Below are positions 1 through 7,939 of a DNA stretch of 64,000 bases, in pieces; position 1 is the stretch's first letter, and each line of letters opens with the position of its first letter. Below the pieces are notes generated by a model, which was given only the letters and a program-made list of their open reading frames with translations, made no database searches and was not told the DNA's origin. Location: positions 3,596,001-3,660,000 of the forward strand of contig NZ_CP151657.1 of the NCBI RefSeq assembly GCF_038405225.1, written 5' to 3'. Both the position numbers and the translations under genes were made by a program. Origin of the DNA: Arthrobacter citreus. GTDB taxonomy: Bacteria > Actinomycetota > Actinomycetes > Actinomycetales > Micrococcaceae.

Positions 1-51
1 ACTCGATCCGCACCTGCTGACACACCCCAACGATGAGCGAAGGAGACAGCT

Positions 52-1575
52 GTGCCCGCGGTACAGGAAGCACCCCACATCCAACGAGCCGGCCGGCGTG
101 AATGGCTGGGACTGGCTGTGCTCATGCTGCCGGTGCTGCTGATTTCCGTCGACAACACCGTCCTGAGCTTTGCCATCCCGTCTCTGTCGCGCGCCCTGGC
201 GCCGAGCGGCACCGAGCTGCTGTGGATCGTGGACATCTACGCCCTGGTGCTCGCCGGACTGTTGGTTCCGATGGGTGCCCTGGGCGACCGCATCGGCCGG
301 CGGCGGCTGCTGCTGATCGGCAGCGCCGGCTTTGGTTTGGTCTCCGCCGCAGCGGCGTTTGTGCCCTCCGCCGAAGCCCTGATTGGCGCCCGCGCACTGC
401 TCGGCCTGTTCGGCGCAATGCTGATGCCGGCCACGCTGTCCCTGATCCGGAACATCTTCACGGTTCCGTCCCAGCGGAGGATCGCCATTGCCGTCTGGGC
501 CGCGGGCTTCTCCGGCGGCGCGGCACTGGGGCCCATTGTCGGCGGACTGCTGCTGGAGCACTTCTGGTGGGGCTCGGTGTTCCTGCTGTCCGTTCCGGTG
601 CTGATTCCGCTGCTGGTCCTGGGCCCGGTGCTGCTGCCCGAATCACGCGACCCCAACCCCGGCCCGGTGGACGTGTGGAGCATCCTGCTGGTCATGGCCG
701 CCATGTTCCCGGTGGTTTACGGCATCAAGGCGATTTCGACGTCGGGGGTTGGCGCCGAGTCGCTGCTGCCGATCGCCGTCGGGCTGGTGTTCGGCATCCT
801 CTTTGTCCGCCGCCAGCTCCGCCGTCTGCATCCGATGCTGGATGTGCGATTGTTCCGCAATCCCACCTTCAGCGGCTCCATCGGCGCCAACCTGCTCAGC
901 GTCTTTTCCCTGGTCGGGTTCATCTTCTTCCTGTCCCAGCACCTGCAGCTGGTGCTGGAAAAGTCTCCGCAGCAGGCCGGGCTGATCATGCTGCCGGGGC
1001 TGCTGCTGACCATCATTGCCGGACTGGCGGTGGTGCGCGTGGTTCGGCACGTACGGCCCGGCTACATTATTGCCGGCGGCCTGCTCCTGAATGCGGTGGG
1101 CTACACCATCATCCTGATGACCGGAGGCGGCGGCGTGGGTGAGCTCATGCTGGCTTTCATGGTGCTCGGCCTGGGGGTCGGCGCTGCGGAAACCATCTCC
1201 AATGACCTCATCCTCTCGTCCGTGCCCCCCACCAAGGCCGGCGCCGCCTCGGCGATCTCCGAGACCGCCTATGAAGTCGGTGCGGTCCTGGGCACGGCGG
1301 TGCTTGGCAGCATCCTGACGGCCGACTACCGGAACGGCGTGGTGCTGCCCGCCGGGCTCACCCCGGCCGACGCCGAAGCCGCCTCCGAAACCCTGGGCGG
1401 AGCCGTCGAAGCGGCCCAGCGGCTGCCGGAAGGTGCTGCCCAGCAGCTGCTGGAATCCGCCCGGGCGGCCTTTGACTCCGGCGTGTTCACCACGTCGTTT
1501 ATTGGCGTGGTCCTGATGGTGGTTGCCGCCGCCGGTGCGCTCATTATCCTGCGGCGGGCCTCCGCGGACAGCTGA
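52..1575 (+). CDS. MFS drug exporter, DHA2 (14-TM) type
   Basis: This is a proton-driven multidrug efflux permease of the EmrB/QacA/SmvA kind, 507 residues, about 14 membrane spans. The loop after the second span reads GALGDRIGRRRLL, the MFS signature (about residues 76-88). Span 5 carries the antiporter motif region AAGFSGGAALGPIVGGLLL. The N-terminal motif SVDNTVLSFAIPSL is typical of SmvA/LfrA-like exporters. The start is GTG at 52, chosen because GAAGGAGA lies 5-12 nt upstream. It is followed convergently by the universal stress gene. The substrate cannot be told from sequence; quaternary compounds or dyes are usual for the family. Confidence 0.88.
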   Translation: MPAVQEAPHIQRAGRREWLGLAVLMLPVLLISVDNTVLSFAIPSLSRALAPSGTELLWIVDIYALVLAGLLVPMGALGDRIGRRRLLLIGSAGFGLVSAAAAFVPSAEALIGARALLGLFGAMLMPATLSLIRNIFTVPSQRRIAIAVWAAGFSGGAALGPIVGGLLLEHFWWGSVFLLSVPVLIPLLVLGPVLLPESRDPNPGPVDVWSILLVMAAMFPVVYGIKAISTSGVGAESLLPIAVGLVFGILFVRRQLRRLHPMLDVRLFRNPTFSGSIGANLLSVFSLVGFIFFLSQHLQLVLEKSPQQAGLIMLPGLLLTIIAGLAVVRVVRHVRPGYIIAGGLLLNAVGYTIILMTGGGGVGELMLAFMVLGLGVGAAETISNDLILSSVPPTKAGAASAISETAYEVGAVLGTAVLGSILTADYRNGVVLPAGLTPADAEAASETLGGAVEAAQRLPEGAAQQLLESARAAFDSGVFTTSFIGVVLMVVAAAGALIILRRASADS

Positions 1576-1595
1576 CCTGCGACAGTTCTTCCAAC

Positions 1596-2051
1596 CTAGG
1601 AGGGTTCTTCGGATTCTCCGCGGTGCACGATGAGGACGGGGCAGCGGGCGTGGGCGGCCAGGACCGAGCTGACGGAGCCGAGCAGCAGCCCGGCGAACCC
1701 GCCCCGCCCCCGGTTTCCCACCACGAGCATTTCCGCTCCCCGGCTGGCCTCAATCAGCAGTTCCACCGCCCGGCCCACCAGCGGAGTCTGCGTCAGGTCC
1801 GGCGGAATCGCGGAGCCGAATGCTTCCTCCAGCACCTCGGCCATGATGTGTTCGGCCTCCACCTGGGGGGACCAGACGTCGGTGGGGACGGGGGCGGTCA
1901 GGGAAACGGCCTGCTCCCACACCGTGACCACCTGCAGCGGGCAGCCGAGAACCGCAGCCAGCCGCTGGGCTTTCCACAGGGCTTCAATGGACAGCCGGGA
2001 CCCGTCCACGCCCACGACTATCCGCTTGCGGTCCTCATCGGGTGTGCTCAT
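1596..2051 (-). CDS. Universal stress protein (UspA family)
   Basis: Single Usp domain of about 151 residues from the start chosen here (ATG at 2051, protein begins MSTPDEDRKR). The domain opens with RIVVGVDGSRLSIEAL, the usual strand and Asp of the nucleotide pocket. It closes with the ATP-binding pattern G-X2-G-X9-GS: VVGNRGRGGFAGLLLGSVSSVLAAHARCPVLIVH. This marks the ATP-binding subclass. Longer in-frame starts at 2096 and 2081 would add 15 or 10 residues of no evident fold. Role: cytoplasmic stress survival factor, exact ligand unknown. It converges on the MFS gene with only 20 nt between the stop codons. Confidence 0.9.
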   Translation of the reverse strand: MSTPDEDRKRIVVGVDGSRLSIEALWKAQRLAAVLGCPLQVVTVWEQAVSLTAPVPTDVWSPQVEAEHIMAEVLEEAFGSAIPPDLTQTPLVGRAVELLIEASRGAEMLVVGNRGRGGFAGLLLGSVSSVLAAHARCPVLIVHRGESEEPS

Positions 2052-2206
2052 TTGCTCATCCGTTCTCTCGGGATTAACTCTCATCCTGCCCGTCATGGGG
2101 TCCGTGGGGGAGGGGCGGCACCGCGCCCGGCGCTGATTAGAGGCATTTCCGTGCCGGCAGCCCTGTCCGCTCCTGCCTGGACCGGGGACCGGAGGCGCCC
2201 GCTGGG

Positions 2207-2212
2207 TAGACT
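2207..2212 (+). promoter_or_regulatory. -10 element TAGACT before the 32-aa membrane gene
   Basis: TAGACT fits the actinobacterial housekeeping -10 consensus TANNNT. It lies 9 nt before the ATG at 2222, so transcription would begin within 3 nt of the start codon and the message would be nearly leaderless. No Shine-Dalgarno sequence is placed correctly for this start, which agrees with that. No convincing -35 is visible. Confidence 0.4.
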
Positions 2213-2221
2213 CGTGGAACT

Positions 2222-2320
2222 ATGCGAACCATGAATAAGTACCGAACCGTCATTGTCTGGCTCCTGATTATCGCGCTGGTTGCCAGCGTCAGCGTGGGCT
2301 TCCTCAGCATGCTGTTCTAG
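2222..2320 (+). CDS. Small single-span membrane protein, 32 aa
   Basis: The sequence starts MRTMNKYRTVIVWL and continues with a hydrophobic stretch (about residues 10-32) that ends at the stop. It would therefore be a single-pass membrane peptide with a short basic N-terminus (R, K, R before the span), predicted N-in. ATG at 2231 is an alternative start giving 29 residues. Support for it being a gene comes from the well-placed TAGACT -10, the charge/hydrophobic layout, and the absence of any other gene in the 2097-2463 gap. I do not recognise a family; function unknown. Confidence 0.45.
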   Translation: MRTMNKYRTVIVWLLIIALVASVSVGFLSMLF

Positions 2321-2337
2321 CCGCCGCGACACGGAAC

Positions 2338-2382
2338 TTGAGGCAGCAAGCCCCTCCGGTCTAGGATAGTAAGCATACTTAC
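2338..2382 (+). promoter_or_regulatory. Promoter and palindromic operator for the YghA-like reductase
   Basis: A -35 like TTGAGG (2338-2343) and a -10 TAGGAT (2362-2367) are separated by 18 nt. Directly downstream lies the inverted repeat GTAAG-CATA-CTTAC (2369-2382), which would cover the transcription start. A palindrome in this place is the usual position for a repressor site. The binding protein is unknown. Confidence 0.45.
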
Positions 2383-2463
2383 GCTTGTTGCTTCCGGCGG
2401 GAATCCGCCCGCCCGGGACGGGCGTACCGCATGCAGAATGACCTACCGAAAGTGGGAAACTCC

Positions 2464-3372
2464 ATGACCAACGGCAGCACCAATGACCAGTACACCTTCC
2501 AGAACCCGGTGGACCGCTTCCCGACGATTACGCCGCCGAAGCAGGACCAGCCGGAGCCCGGCCTGGACGCGGACCTGGAGCCGAAGACGGACCGCGGTGA
2601 GGAGTCCTACCGCGGCACCGGCCGCCTGGAAGGGCGCAAAGCGCTCATTACCGGAGCCGACTCCGGCATCGGCGCGGCCGTGGCCATCGCCTACGCCCGT
2701 GAGGGTGCCGACGTCGCACTGGCTTACCTGCCCGAGGAAGAAGAGGACGCACAGGAAATTGTCCGCCTCATTGAGGCCGCCGGCCGCAAGGCCGTGGCGC
2801 TTCCCGGTGACGTCCGCGACGCCGCATACTGCGCGCAGCTGGTGTCCGACGCCGTCGAGGCCCTGGGCGGGCTGGACATCCTGGTGAACAACGCGGGCAA
2901 GCAGGTTGCCGTGGAAAACCTCGAGGACCTCTCCGACGAGCAGCTCGATGACACGTTCAAGACCAACATCTACGCGTTCTTCCGCATCACCAAGGCCGCG
3001 CTGCCGCACCTGCCGGCCGGCTCCAGCATCATCAACACCACATCAATCCAGGCCTACAACCCGTCGCCCTTCCTGCTGGACTATGCCAGCACCAAGGCCG
3101 CCATCAACAACTTCACCAAGGGCCTGGCCCAGCAGCTGGCGCCCAAGGGCATCCGCGTCAACGCGGTGGCTCCGGGACCGTTCTGGACGCCGCTGCAGGT
3201 ATCCGACGGCCAGCCCAAGGAGATGCTGCCTGAGTTCGGCAAGGACACCCCGCTGGGCCGCGCCGGCCAGCCGACCGAGCTCGCTCCGGCCTACGTTTTC
3301 CTGGCGTCGCCCGAATCCAGCTACGTCATCGGCGAAACGCTGAACGTCAACGGCGGCACTCCCTCGCCGTAA
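2464..3372 (+). CDS. SDR oxidoreductase, YghA-like stress aldehyde reductase
   Basis: NADP(H)-dependent short-chain dehydrogenase of about 302 residues. It has an N-terminal extension of roughly 55 residues (PEPGLDADLEPKTDRGEESY) typical of E. coli YghA and Bacillus general stress protein 39. The cofactor motif TGADSGIG follows, then NNAG, then the catalytic Ser in TTSIQAYNPSP and the YASTK active site (Tyr-X3-Lys). AREGADVALAYLPEEEEDA is almost diagnostic of this subgroup, whose members reduce aldehydes. ATG at 2431 is an in-frame alternative start. The upstream palindrome suggests stress-type regulation. It ends at a strong bidirectional terminator. Confidence 0.88.
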   Translation: MTNGSTNDQYTFQNPVDRFPTITPPKQDQPEPGLDADLEPKTDRGEESYRGTGRLEGRKALITGADSGIGAAVAIAYAREGADVALAYLPEEEEDAQEIVRLIEAAGRKAVALPGDVRDAAYCAQLVSDAVEALGGLDILVNNAGKQVAVENLEDLSDEQLDDTFKTNIYAFFRITKAALPHLPAGSSIINTTSIQAYNPSPFLLDYASTKAAINNFTKGLAQQLAPKGIRVNAVAPGPFWTPLQVSDGQPKEMLPEFGKDTPLGRAGQPTELAPAYVFLASPESSYVIGETLNVNGGTPSP

Positions 3373-3388
3373 AGGTAAACCCCACCAG

Positions 3389-3431
3389 CAGGCTGGCCCG
3401 CACACTTACGAAAAGTGTGCGGGCCGGCCTG
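3389..3431. terminator. Bidirectional terminator hairpin
   Basis: A 19-bp stem with one G-T pair: the left arm ends GCCCGCACACTT, the loop is ACGA, and the right arm is its complement, followed by TTTG. It lies between the convergent SDR gene and the minus-strand membrane protein gene and can serve both. Confidence 0.8.
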
Positions 3432-3459
3432 TTTGTGCGTGGCGAGTGGCGCGGGACGG

Positions 3460-4467
3460 CTAGGCGCGGACGTCGGCCTCGCTGTAATCCGCCCGGTCGA
3501 TGCGGCGGTGATAGCGCATGCCGGCCAAGCCGCCGAGCAGCGCACCGATCAGCGTTGCCGCCAGCGTGGCGGCAATGGCGAGCCAGGTTACGGCGGTTGC
3601 TCCGTCAAGGTCCTCCGGCAGCGGCGCAACGGTGTTCAGCTGGTTGATGCTGCGGATATCGTCGCCGAAGATTAGTCCCAGCACCACCACAACCACTCCG
3701 GCGATCAGGGCCCAGAGCCATACCGCCAGACCCTGCTTCAGGCCATTGAAGCGAGCCATCCGGCCGGCCACATAGCCGCCCGCGAAGTATGCGAGCAGGA
3801 GGACGACCAGCAGGATGACCGTGCCGATGATCCCTGCACTCTGGTTAGCCATCGCCTGATCAAGGGACTGGCCCAGGTCATTGTCGGTGGAGAAGTCGAC
3901 GGCGGCACCAATGGCTGCGGCCAGCGCCGAGAGGAGGACCACCATGCCGGTGGCGGTCAGCCAGCCGAAAAAGGCAGCTCCGAACTTCATGCCGCCGAAC
4001 CGCTCCTTTTCCATGGCCAGCAGGGCCTCGCGGTTGGCCTTGCCGGGCAGTGCCGTGCGGCTGTGATCGGCAGTGCCGCTGCCCGTTGCGGAATCCTCAT
4101 CAAATCCGCGGCCAGCGCGGGAATCGGTGGTGTCGTAGTCTGGCCCCGGATCCTTCGTGGCGCTGACCGGCAGCGTGCGGGTGGAGCCGTCGTCGTCGTG
4201 CTGCTGATCGCCGGACCGCCGCTGGTCGGGCTGCTGCTGGTCGGGCTGCTGGTCGCCGGGAGCTGCTCCCGCGGCGGTTGCGCCGGCCGCGGAGCCAGTG
4301 TCGGCGCGTCCGGTCCCGGAGGGGATGACCTGCGTTTCGTCGGCCGTGGGAGTCCTGGCGGAGCGGTCACGCAGCCGGCCGCCGTCCGGTCCCACGGGAT
4401 TGCCGGCGTTGTCGCTGGGGCCGTTGGGTGCTCCGGGCCGGCCGTTGTTGCCTGGGTCGGTGCTCAT
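3460..4467 (-). CDS. Membrane protein with long disordered N-terminus, unknown function
   Basis: 335 residues. About the first 165 are hydrophilic and low in complexity (rich in Asp, Gln, Pro, Gly and Thr, with repeated DQQ/PDQ tracts), so probably disordered cytoplasm. Four membrane spans follow, at about 175-200 (GWLTATGMVVLLSALAAAIG), 220-245, 252-275 and 297-318. A short basic tail reads RYHRRIDRADYSEADVRA. The start at 4467 is supported by AGGAGAGA 6-13 nt upstream. Such Gly- and Ala-rich four-span proteins are common in Arthrobacter, but I cannot assign a function. Confidence 0.75.
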   Translation of the reverse strand: MSTDPGNNGRPGAPNGPSDNAGNPVGPDGGRLRDRSARTPTADETQVIPSGTGRADTGSAAGATAAGAAPGDQQPDQQQPDQRRSGDQQHDDDGSTRTLPVSATKDPGPDYDTTDSRAGRGFDEDSATGSGTADHSRTALPGKANREALLAMEKERFGGMKFGAAFFGWLTATGMVVLLSALAAAIGAAVDFSTDNDLGQSLDQAMANQSAGIIGTVILLVVLLLAYFAGGYVAGRMARFNGLKQGLAVWLWALIAGVVVVVLGLIFGDDIRSINQLNTVAPLPEDLDGATAVTWLAIAATLAATLIGALLGGLAGMRYHRRIDRADYSEADVRA

Positions 4468-4608
4468 CTGTCTCTCCTGATGCCGTTGGGTGCAGACCGG
4501 GGTCGCCGCTCTGTAAGCAACCTTAGTATCGGTACCGGGGGATTGGCGACAGCTGCGCCACCGCCGTGCCGCGGCCGGTCACCGCGGTCCGGATGGAAGA
4601 CTGGGTGC

Positions 4609-5109
4609 ATGGACCCCGACATCATCATTACCGTCATCGCTGCGCTGGCCATAGCCGTGGGCATGACGGGAATAGTCATTCCGGTCCTGCCGGGCAGCAT
4701 CCTCATTATCGCCGCGCTGCTCGGGTGGGCCCTGGGCCTGCAGAGTGCAGCTGCGTGGTGGGCTTTTGGCGTGGGTGCCGCACTGGCGCTGTGCGGCCTG
4801 CTGGCCAGTGCGGTGCTGACCGGACGGCGGCTGAAACAACGCCAAGTTCCCAACACCTCGGTCATGGCCGGGGTGGCGGTGGGAATTGTCGGGATGTTCC
4901 TGATTCCCGTGGTCGGCCTTATTGTGGGGTTCGCCGCAGGGCTGCTGCTGAGCGAGTTCCTTCGCCGGCGCAGCCTGCCGGAGGCATGGTCAGCCAGCTA
5001 TGCGGCGCTGAAGGCCATGGGAGTGGGCATCCTGGTGGAGCTGGCGCTCGCCTTCGCCGCCGGCACCGTGTTTGTCGGCGGGATCTGGTGGCACTTCGCC
5101 GCCCGCTAG
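4609..5109 (+). CDS. DUF456-type small membrane protein
   Basis: 166 residues, largely hydrophobic. It begins MDPDIIITVIAALAIAVGMT and contains GIVIPVLPGSILIIAALLGWA near the N-terminus. The Gly-rich span GVAVGIVGMFLIPVVGLIVGFAAG follows, then the FLRRRSLPEAWSASYAALKAMGVG loop; this order fits the DUF456 family. The longer open frame running back to 4063 is antisense to the previous gene and is not coding. Start ATG 4609 has GGAAGA about 10 nt upstream. The stop is 6 nt from the stop of the convergent peptidase gene. Function unknown. Confidence 0.78.
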   Translation: MDPDIIITVIAALAIAVGMTGIVIPVLPGSILIIAALLGWALGLQSAAAWWAFGVGAALALCGLLASAVLTGRRLKQRQVPNTSVMAGVAVGIVGMFLIPVVGLIVGFAAGLLLSEFLRRRSLPEAWSASYAALKAMGVGILVELALAFAAGTVFVGGIWWHFAAR

Positions 5110-5115
5110 CTGCGG

Positions 5116-6657
5116 TCAGCCGGCGGTGACAAACCCGCTCAGTGCGGCCAGCTGGTCCAGCCGGCACTGCGGTTTCAGGTACATCATGTGCCCGGCCTCG
5201 TGATAGTGGTGCGAGAACCGAGCCCGCGCGCCATCATCCAACCTCATGTGCGCCCAGACGTATTCGGCGGCAAAATGGGGCGTCGCGCCGTCGTGGTACC
5301 CATAGTCCACATGAATCCGCAGTGATGGGTTGTGGGCCAGGAGCCGTTCCAATGTGCCGGTGACATCCACCGGCACCCCCTCAAAACTCTTGTAGCTCCA
5401 CGGCTGCACCCGGCCGGTGAGGATCTCGTACGGCAGGTCGTTCTCATAACCGAGCTCAGCCCGCACATAGTGGTTCACGGCCGCCGAATAGGGTCCGTTG
5501 ATGGCGCGCAGGCTGGGATCATCCCAGTTGGTCGATTCCTGCTGGTCCGCCGGCGGAGCCGTGAACCGGCCGTCGATCCGACCCACCACCAGATTCTGCT
5601 CCCGCAGCAGCTCGGCGGAGAACTGGGCATAGTCCCAGCGCAGGTTGGTGCGCCGGATAAACCCGGGGTCCAGCGTGGTGATGGCAGCCAGCCGGCCGAC
5701 GGCGGCGTCGAACTCGTCCGTGCCCAGCCGCGCTCCCTGCGTGAGGGCGTAGCCAAACTCCCGGCCCGCGTACTCCTCGGCTTCGCGCACCACGTCAGCT
5801 AGTTCACGGTCCCCGTGCCGGCCGTGGAAATGTGCAATGGCTGCATACGTGGGCAGATGAAGGGCATAGGGCGTGTCGCGGCCGGGGGCGAAATTCAGCG
5901 TCGCCATGTTCAGGACCGTGGAGATCAGCCCGAGTCCGTTCACTGCCATGCCGTACGCGTCGAACAGTCGACCGGCGACAGCGACGGCGCGGAGCGTCCC
6001 GTAGGACTCTCCCACCAGGTACTTGGGGCTCAGCCAGCGGTTATTGCGGGTGGTCCACAGCCGGATCACCTCGGCCACGAGGTCGCGGTCCGCTTCGAAG
6101 CCATGGAATTCGCCGGACTCGGTGCCGTCAACCACCCGGGAAAACCCGGTGTTCACGGGATCGATCATCACCAGGTCCGCATGCTGCAGCAGCGTTTCCG
6201 GGTTGTCCGTCAATCCGAACGGAGGAGGGGTCAGTGACCCCACGTCTCCGGAATCCACCATGCGCGGCCCCAGCAGGCCCATGTGGAGCCACACCGAGGA
6301 TGAGCCCGGCCCGCCATTGAAGGCAAAGACCACCGGCCGCCGGTTGGCCGGGTTTGGCACGGCTGAGCCACTGTCCGCAGGGCCGTTACCCGCTGAGCCG
6401 CCGCCCGCCGGGTCCGGTGCCGGGGTCGAAGGCTGCTGGTCGGCGGTGTAGGCCACCAGAAAGATCTCGGCCTTGGGCCGGAATCCGTTGGCCTTGCCGT
6501 CCTTGGTTTCCTCGGTGCGCAGCACCATGCGTCCGGTGGTGGTGGTGTAGTGCAGACCGGAGGGCAGTGTATGGCTGCGGACAACAAAATCGTCGGTGGC
6601 CTTTTCGCCGGAGGTGGGCTGGTGTTCGCCGTCCCGGGGCTGATCATCTTGGGGCAT
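5116..6657 (-). CDS. S10-family serine carboxypeptidase-like hydrolase
   Basis: 513 residues, the usual length for bacterial S10 peptidases. The oxyanion region NGGPGSSS is at about 114-121, the nucleophile in GESYG is Ser218, and the late triad residues lie in DYGYHDGATP (about 451-460) and EAGHMMY (His about 490). There is no signal peptide, so it should act in the cytoplasm, unlike the secreted fungal enzymes. A Gly/Pro-rich insert (about 76-106) precedes the core. It probably trims C-terminal residues from peptides; the specificity is not predictable. A TAGACT -10 exactly 6 nt before the ATG suggests a leaderless mRNA. Confidence 0.87.
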   Translation of the reverse strand: MPQDDQPRDGEHQPTSGEKATDDFVVRSHTLPSGLHYTTTTGRMVLRTEETKDGKANGFRPKAEIFLVAYTADQQPSTPAPDPAGGGSAGNGPADSGSAVPNPANRRPVVFAFNGGPGSSSVWLHMGLLGPRMVDSGDVGSLTPPPFGLTDNPETLLQHADLVMIDPVNTGFSRVVDGTESGEFHGFEADRDLVAEVIRLWTTRNNRWLSPKYLVGESYGTLRAVAVAGRLFDAYGMAVNGLGLISTVLNMATLNFAPGRDTPYALHLPTYAAIAHFHGRHGDRELADVVREAEEYAGREFGYALTQGARLGTDEFDAAVGRLAAITTLDPGFIRRTNLRWDYAQFSAELLREQNLVVGRIDGRFTAPPADQQESTNWDDPSLRAINGPYSAAVNHYVRAELGYENDLPYEILTGRVQPWSYKSFEGVPVDVTGTLERLLAHNPSLRIHVDYGYHDGATPHFAAEYVWAHMRLDDGARARFSHHYHEAGHMMYLKPQCRLDQLAALSGFVTAG

Positions 6658-6663
6658 CCGGGT

Positions 6664-6669
6664 AGTCTA
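6664..6669 (-). promoter_or_regulatory. -10 TAGACT for a leaderless S10 peptidase mRNA
   Basis: Read on the minus strand this is TAGACT-N6-ATG. Because a -10 spans about -12 to -7, the A of the ATG at 6657 would be the first base of the transcript. Confidence 0.5.
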
Positions 6670-6795
6670 GCGACTCCTTTGAGTGGTCCCCGCCACAAGG
6701 GCCCTGAACTCCCTGCGGGATCGGGCGGGTCGGGAGGCCCCCGCGGTTCGGGCTAGGATTTGCGGTGTGAGCGCATATCCAGCGCGGGAGTGCCC

Positions 6796-7470
6796 GTGAC
6801 CGATGGTTCGGATAACGGGCAGGCGCGCCCTCCGACGGCTCAGGCCTTTGTCCTGACCCAGCTTCGCCGGGCCATCAGCGCGGGTGAATTTGTGCCGGGC
6901 CAGCCCCTGCGCCAAGACGCCCTGGCCAAACGGTTCGGGGTGAGCCGGGTCCCGCTGCGCGAGGCCTTCAAGGTGCTCGAAAGCGAAGGCCAGGTGGTCT
7001 ACGAACCCCACCGCGGACACAAGGTTGCCACCCTGTCCCTGGATGACCTGCTGGAGGTTTACCGCCTGCGGCAGCTGCTGGAAACCGAAGCGGCCCGCTC
7101 CGCTCTGAAGACGGTTCCTTCCCCCGGCGTCCTGCAGGCACTGCACCACGCCGCCGCCGAGGTTGAAGCCGCATCGGCCGCGGGGGACCTGCTGCGGATG
7201 ACCGAAGCAAACCGCCGTTTCCACTTTGTCCTGGTGGAGGCCGCGGGCATGCCGCGGCTGGACCGGATTGTGCAGGTGCTGTGGGACGCCACCGAGGCTT
7301 ACCGCTTTGTGTACTACGGAGTGGAAAGCAACCGGGAGCGGGTGGAGCGTGAACACCTGCTGATTATTGACGCCTTTGAGCAGCAGGATACTGCCCGCCT
7401 GATACGGCTCCTGGACGAGCACCGGGAACACGCCGTTGAGGCCCTGCGCGCCTTTCTCGAGGCCCGCTAA
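6796..7470 (+). CDS. GntR-family regulator with FCD domain
   Basis: About 224 residues. An N-terminal winged helix-turn-helix contains AISAGEFVPGQPLRQDALAKRFGVSRVPLREAFKVLESEGQV, the standard GntR reading-head pattern. An all-helical FCD effector domain follows (EVYRLRQLLETEAARSAL, then metal/ligand-type His residues in NRRFHFVLVEAAGMPRL and LLDEHREHAVEAL). FCD regulators usually bind carboxylates or sugar acids. GTG at 6796 is preferred because GGGAG lies 7 nt upstream; an in-frame TTG at 6760 is also possible. TAGGAT at 6754-6759 is a likely -10. Placed just before the TRAP/catabolic operon, it is the probable local repressor. Confidence 0.9.
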   Translation: MTDGSDNGQARPPTAQAFVLTQLRRAISAGEFVPGQPLRQDALAKRFGVSRVPLREAFKVLESEGQVVYEPHRGHKVATLSLDDLLEVYRLRQLLETEAARSALKTVPSPGVLQALHHAAAEVEAASAAGDLLRMTEANRRFHFVLVEAAGMPRLDRIVQVLWDATEAYRFVYYGVESNRERVEREHLLIIDAFEQQDTARLIRLLDEHREHAVEALRAFLEAR

Positions 7471-7506
7471 GCACCGTTGGCCCAGGCTGTGGCCGACCGC
7501 GGAAAC

Positions 7507-7559
7507 CGCTTAATGTGACATGGGTTACATTAAGCGTGGAAATTGGATACAGTCTCCAA
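7507..7559 (+). promoter_or_regulatory. Catabolic-operon promoter with two stacked operators
   Basis: CGCTTAATGT (7507-7516) and ACATTAAGCG (7527-7536) form a perfect 10-bp inverted repeat, extendable inward by AC/GT. A second repeat, TTGGA-N7-TCCAA, spans 7543-7559. A promoter fits inside them: -35 TTACAT (7525-7530), a 17-nt spacer and -10 TACAGT (7548-7553). The first repeat covers the -35 and the second covers the -10, the arrangement expected for tight repression, presumably by the adjacent GntR protein. Confidence 0.6.
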
Positions 7560-7817
7560 ATGATCCCGGAAAACCAGCAGTGTTGCTGGTCACCGCTACT
7601 GCCCTGCACCCGGCGCAGCGGCACGCGTACCTCGGACGGCAGCACTGCTGCGCCGTACTGCGGCACGCTTGACGCGCCCGGCCCACCGGCGTTGGGTCAG
7701 ATAATAATTCCGCCCCAACTAGCAGCCGCCGGTTCCCGACCCCGCACAAACAGCCGGGCGGATCGGCTTCCCCGCAGCACAAACGCTTCGCTCAGCACCA
7801 CCCTCCGTTCCTCCTGA
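7560..7817 (+). CDS. Possible leaderless upstream ORF, 85 aa
   Basis: The ATG at 7560 lies exactly 6 nt after the -10 TACAGT, the spacing seen at other apparent leaderless genes in this window. The frame runs 85 codons and begins MIPENQQCCWSPLLPC. The rest is Pro-, Ser- and Arg-rich with no recognisable domain. It could be a leader peptide that influences expression of the TRAP operon, or a chance open frame in GC-rich DNA. The start context is the only real support. Confidence 0.25.
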   Translation: MIPENQQCCWSPLLPCTRRSGTRTSDGSTAAPYCGTLDAPGPPALGQIIIPPQLAAAGSRPRTNSRADRLPRSTNASLSTTLRSS

Positions 7818-7870
7818 ACCCGCTCCTCCTGCTCCAGCACCTCCTGAACCTGCTCCTCCTGCTCCAGCAC
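7811..7870 (+). repeat. Tandem 30-bp direct repeat, two copies
   Basis: Positions 7811-7840 and 7841-7870 are the same 30 bases with a single C/T difference (at 7821/7851). The unit is CT-rich (contains GCTCCTCCTGCTCCAGCAC). It lies in the long leader 70 nt before the TAXI gene. It is too short and not spaced, so it is not a CRISPR. Confidence 0.8.
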
Positions 7871-7939
7871 AGCACCGCACCGCACCCGCTCCACCAGCAC
7901 TGCATCCGCACCCCTGTGAACCTACCCAAGGAGAAATCC

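Noticed and set aside
4063-4608. Long plus-strand extension before the DUF456 gene
   Set aside because: It is antisense to the minus-strand membrane protein gene; real membrane-protein character begins at ATG 4609.
7811-7870. Possible CRISPR array
   Set aside because: Only two directly adjacent copies with no spacers and no cas genes in the window.
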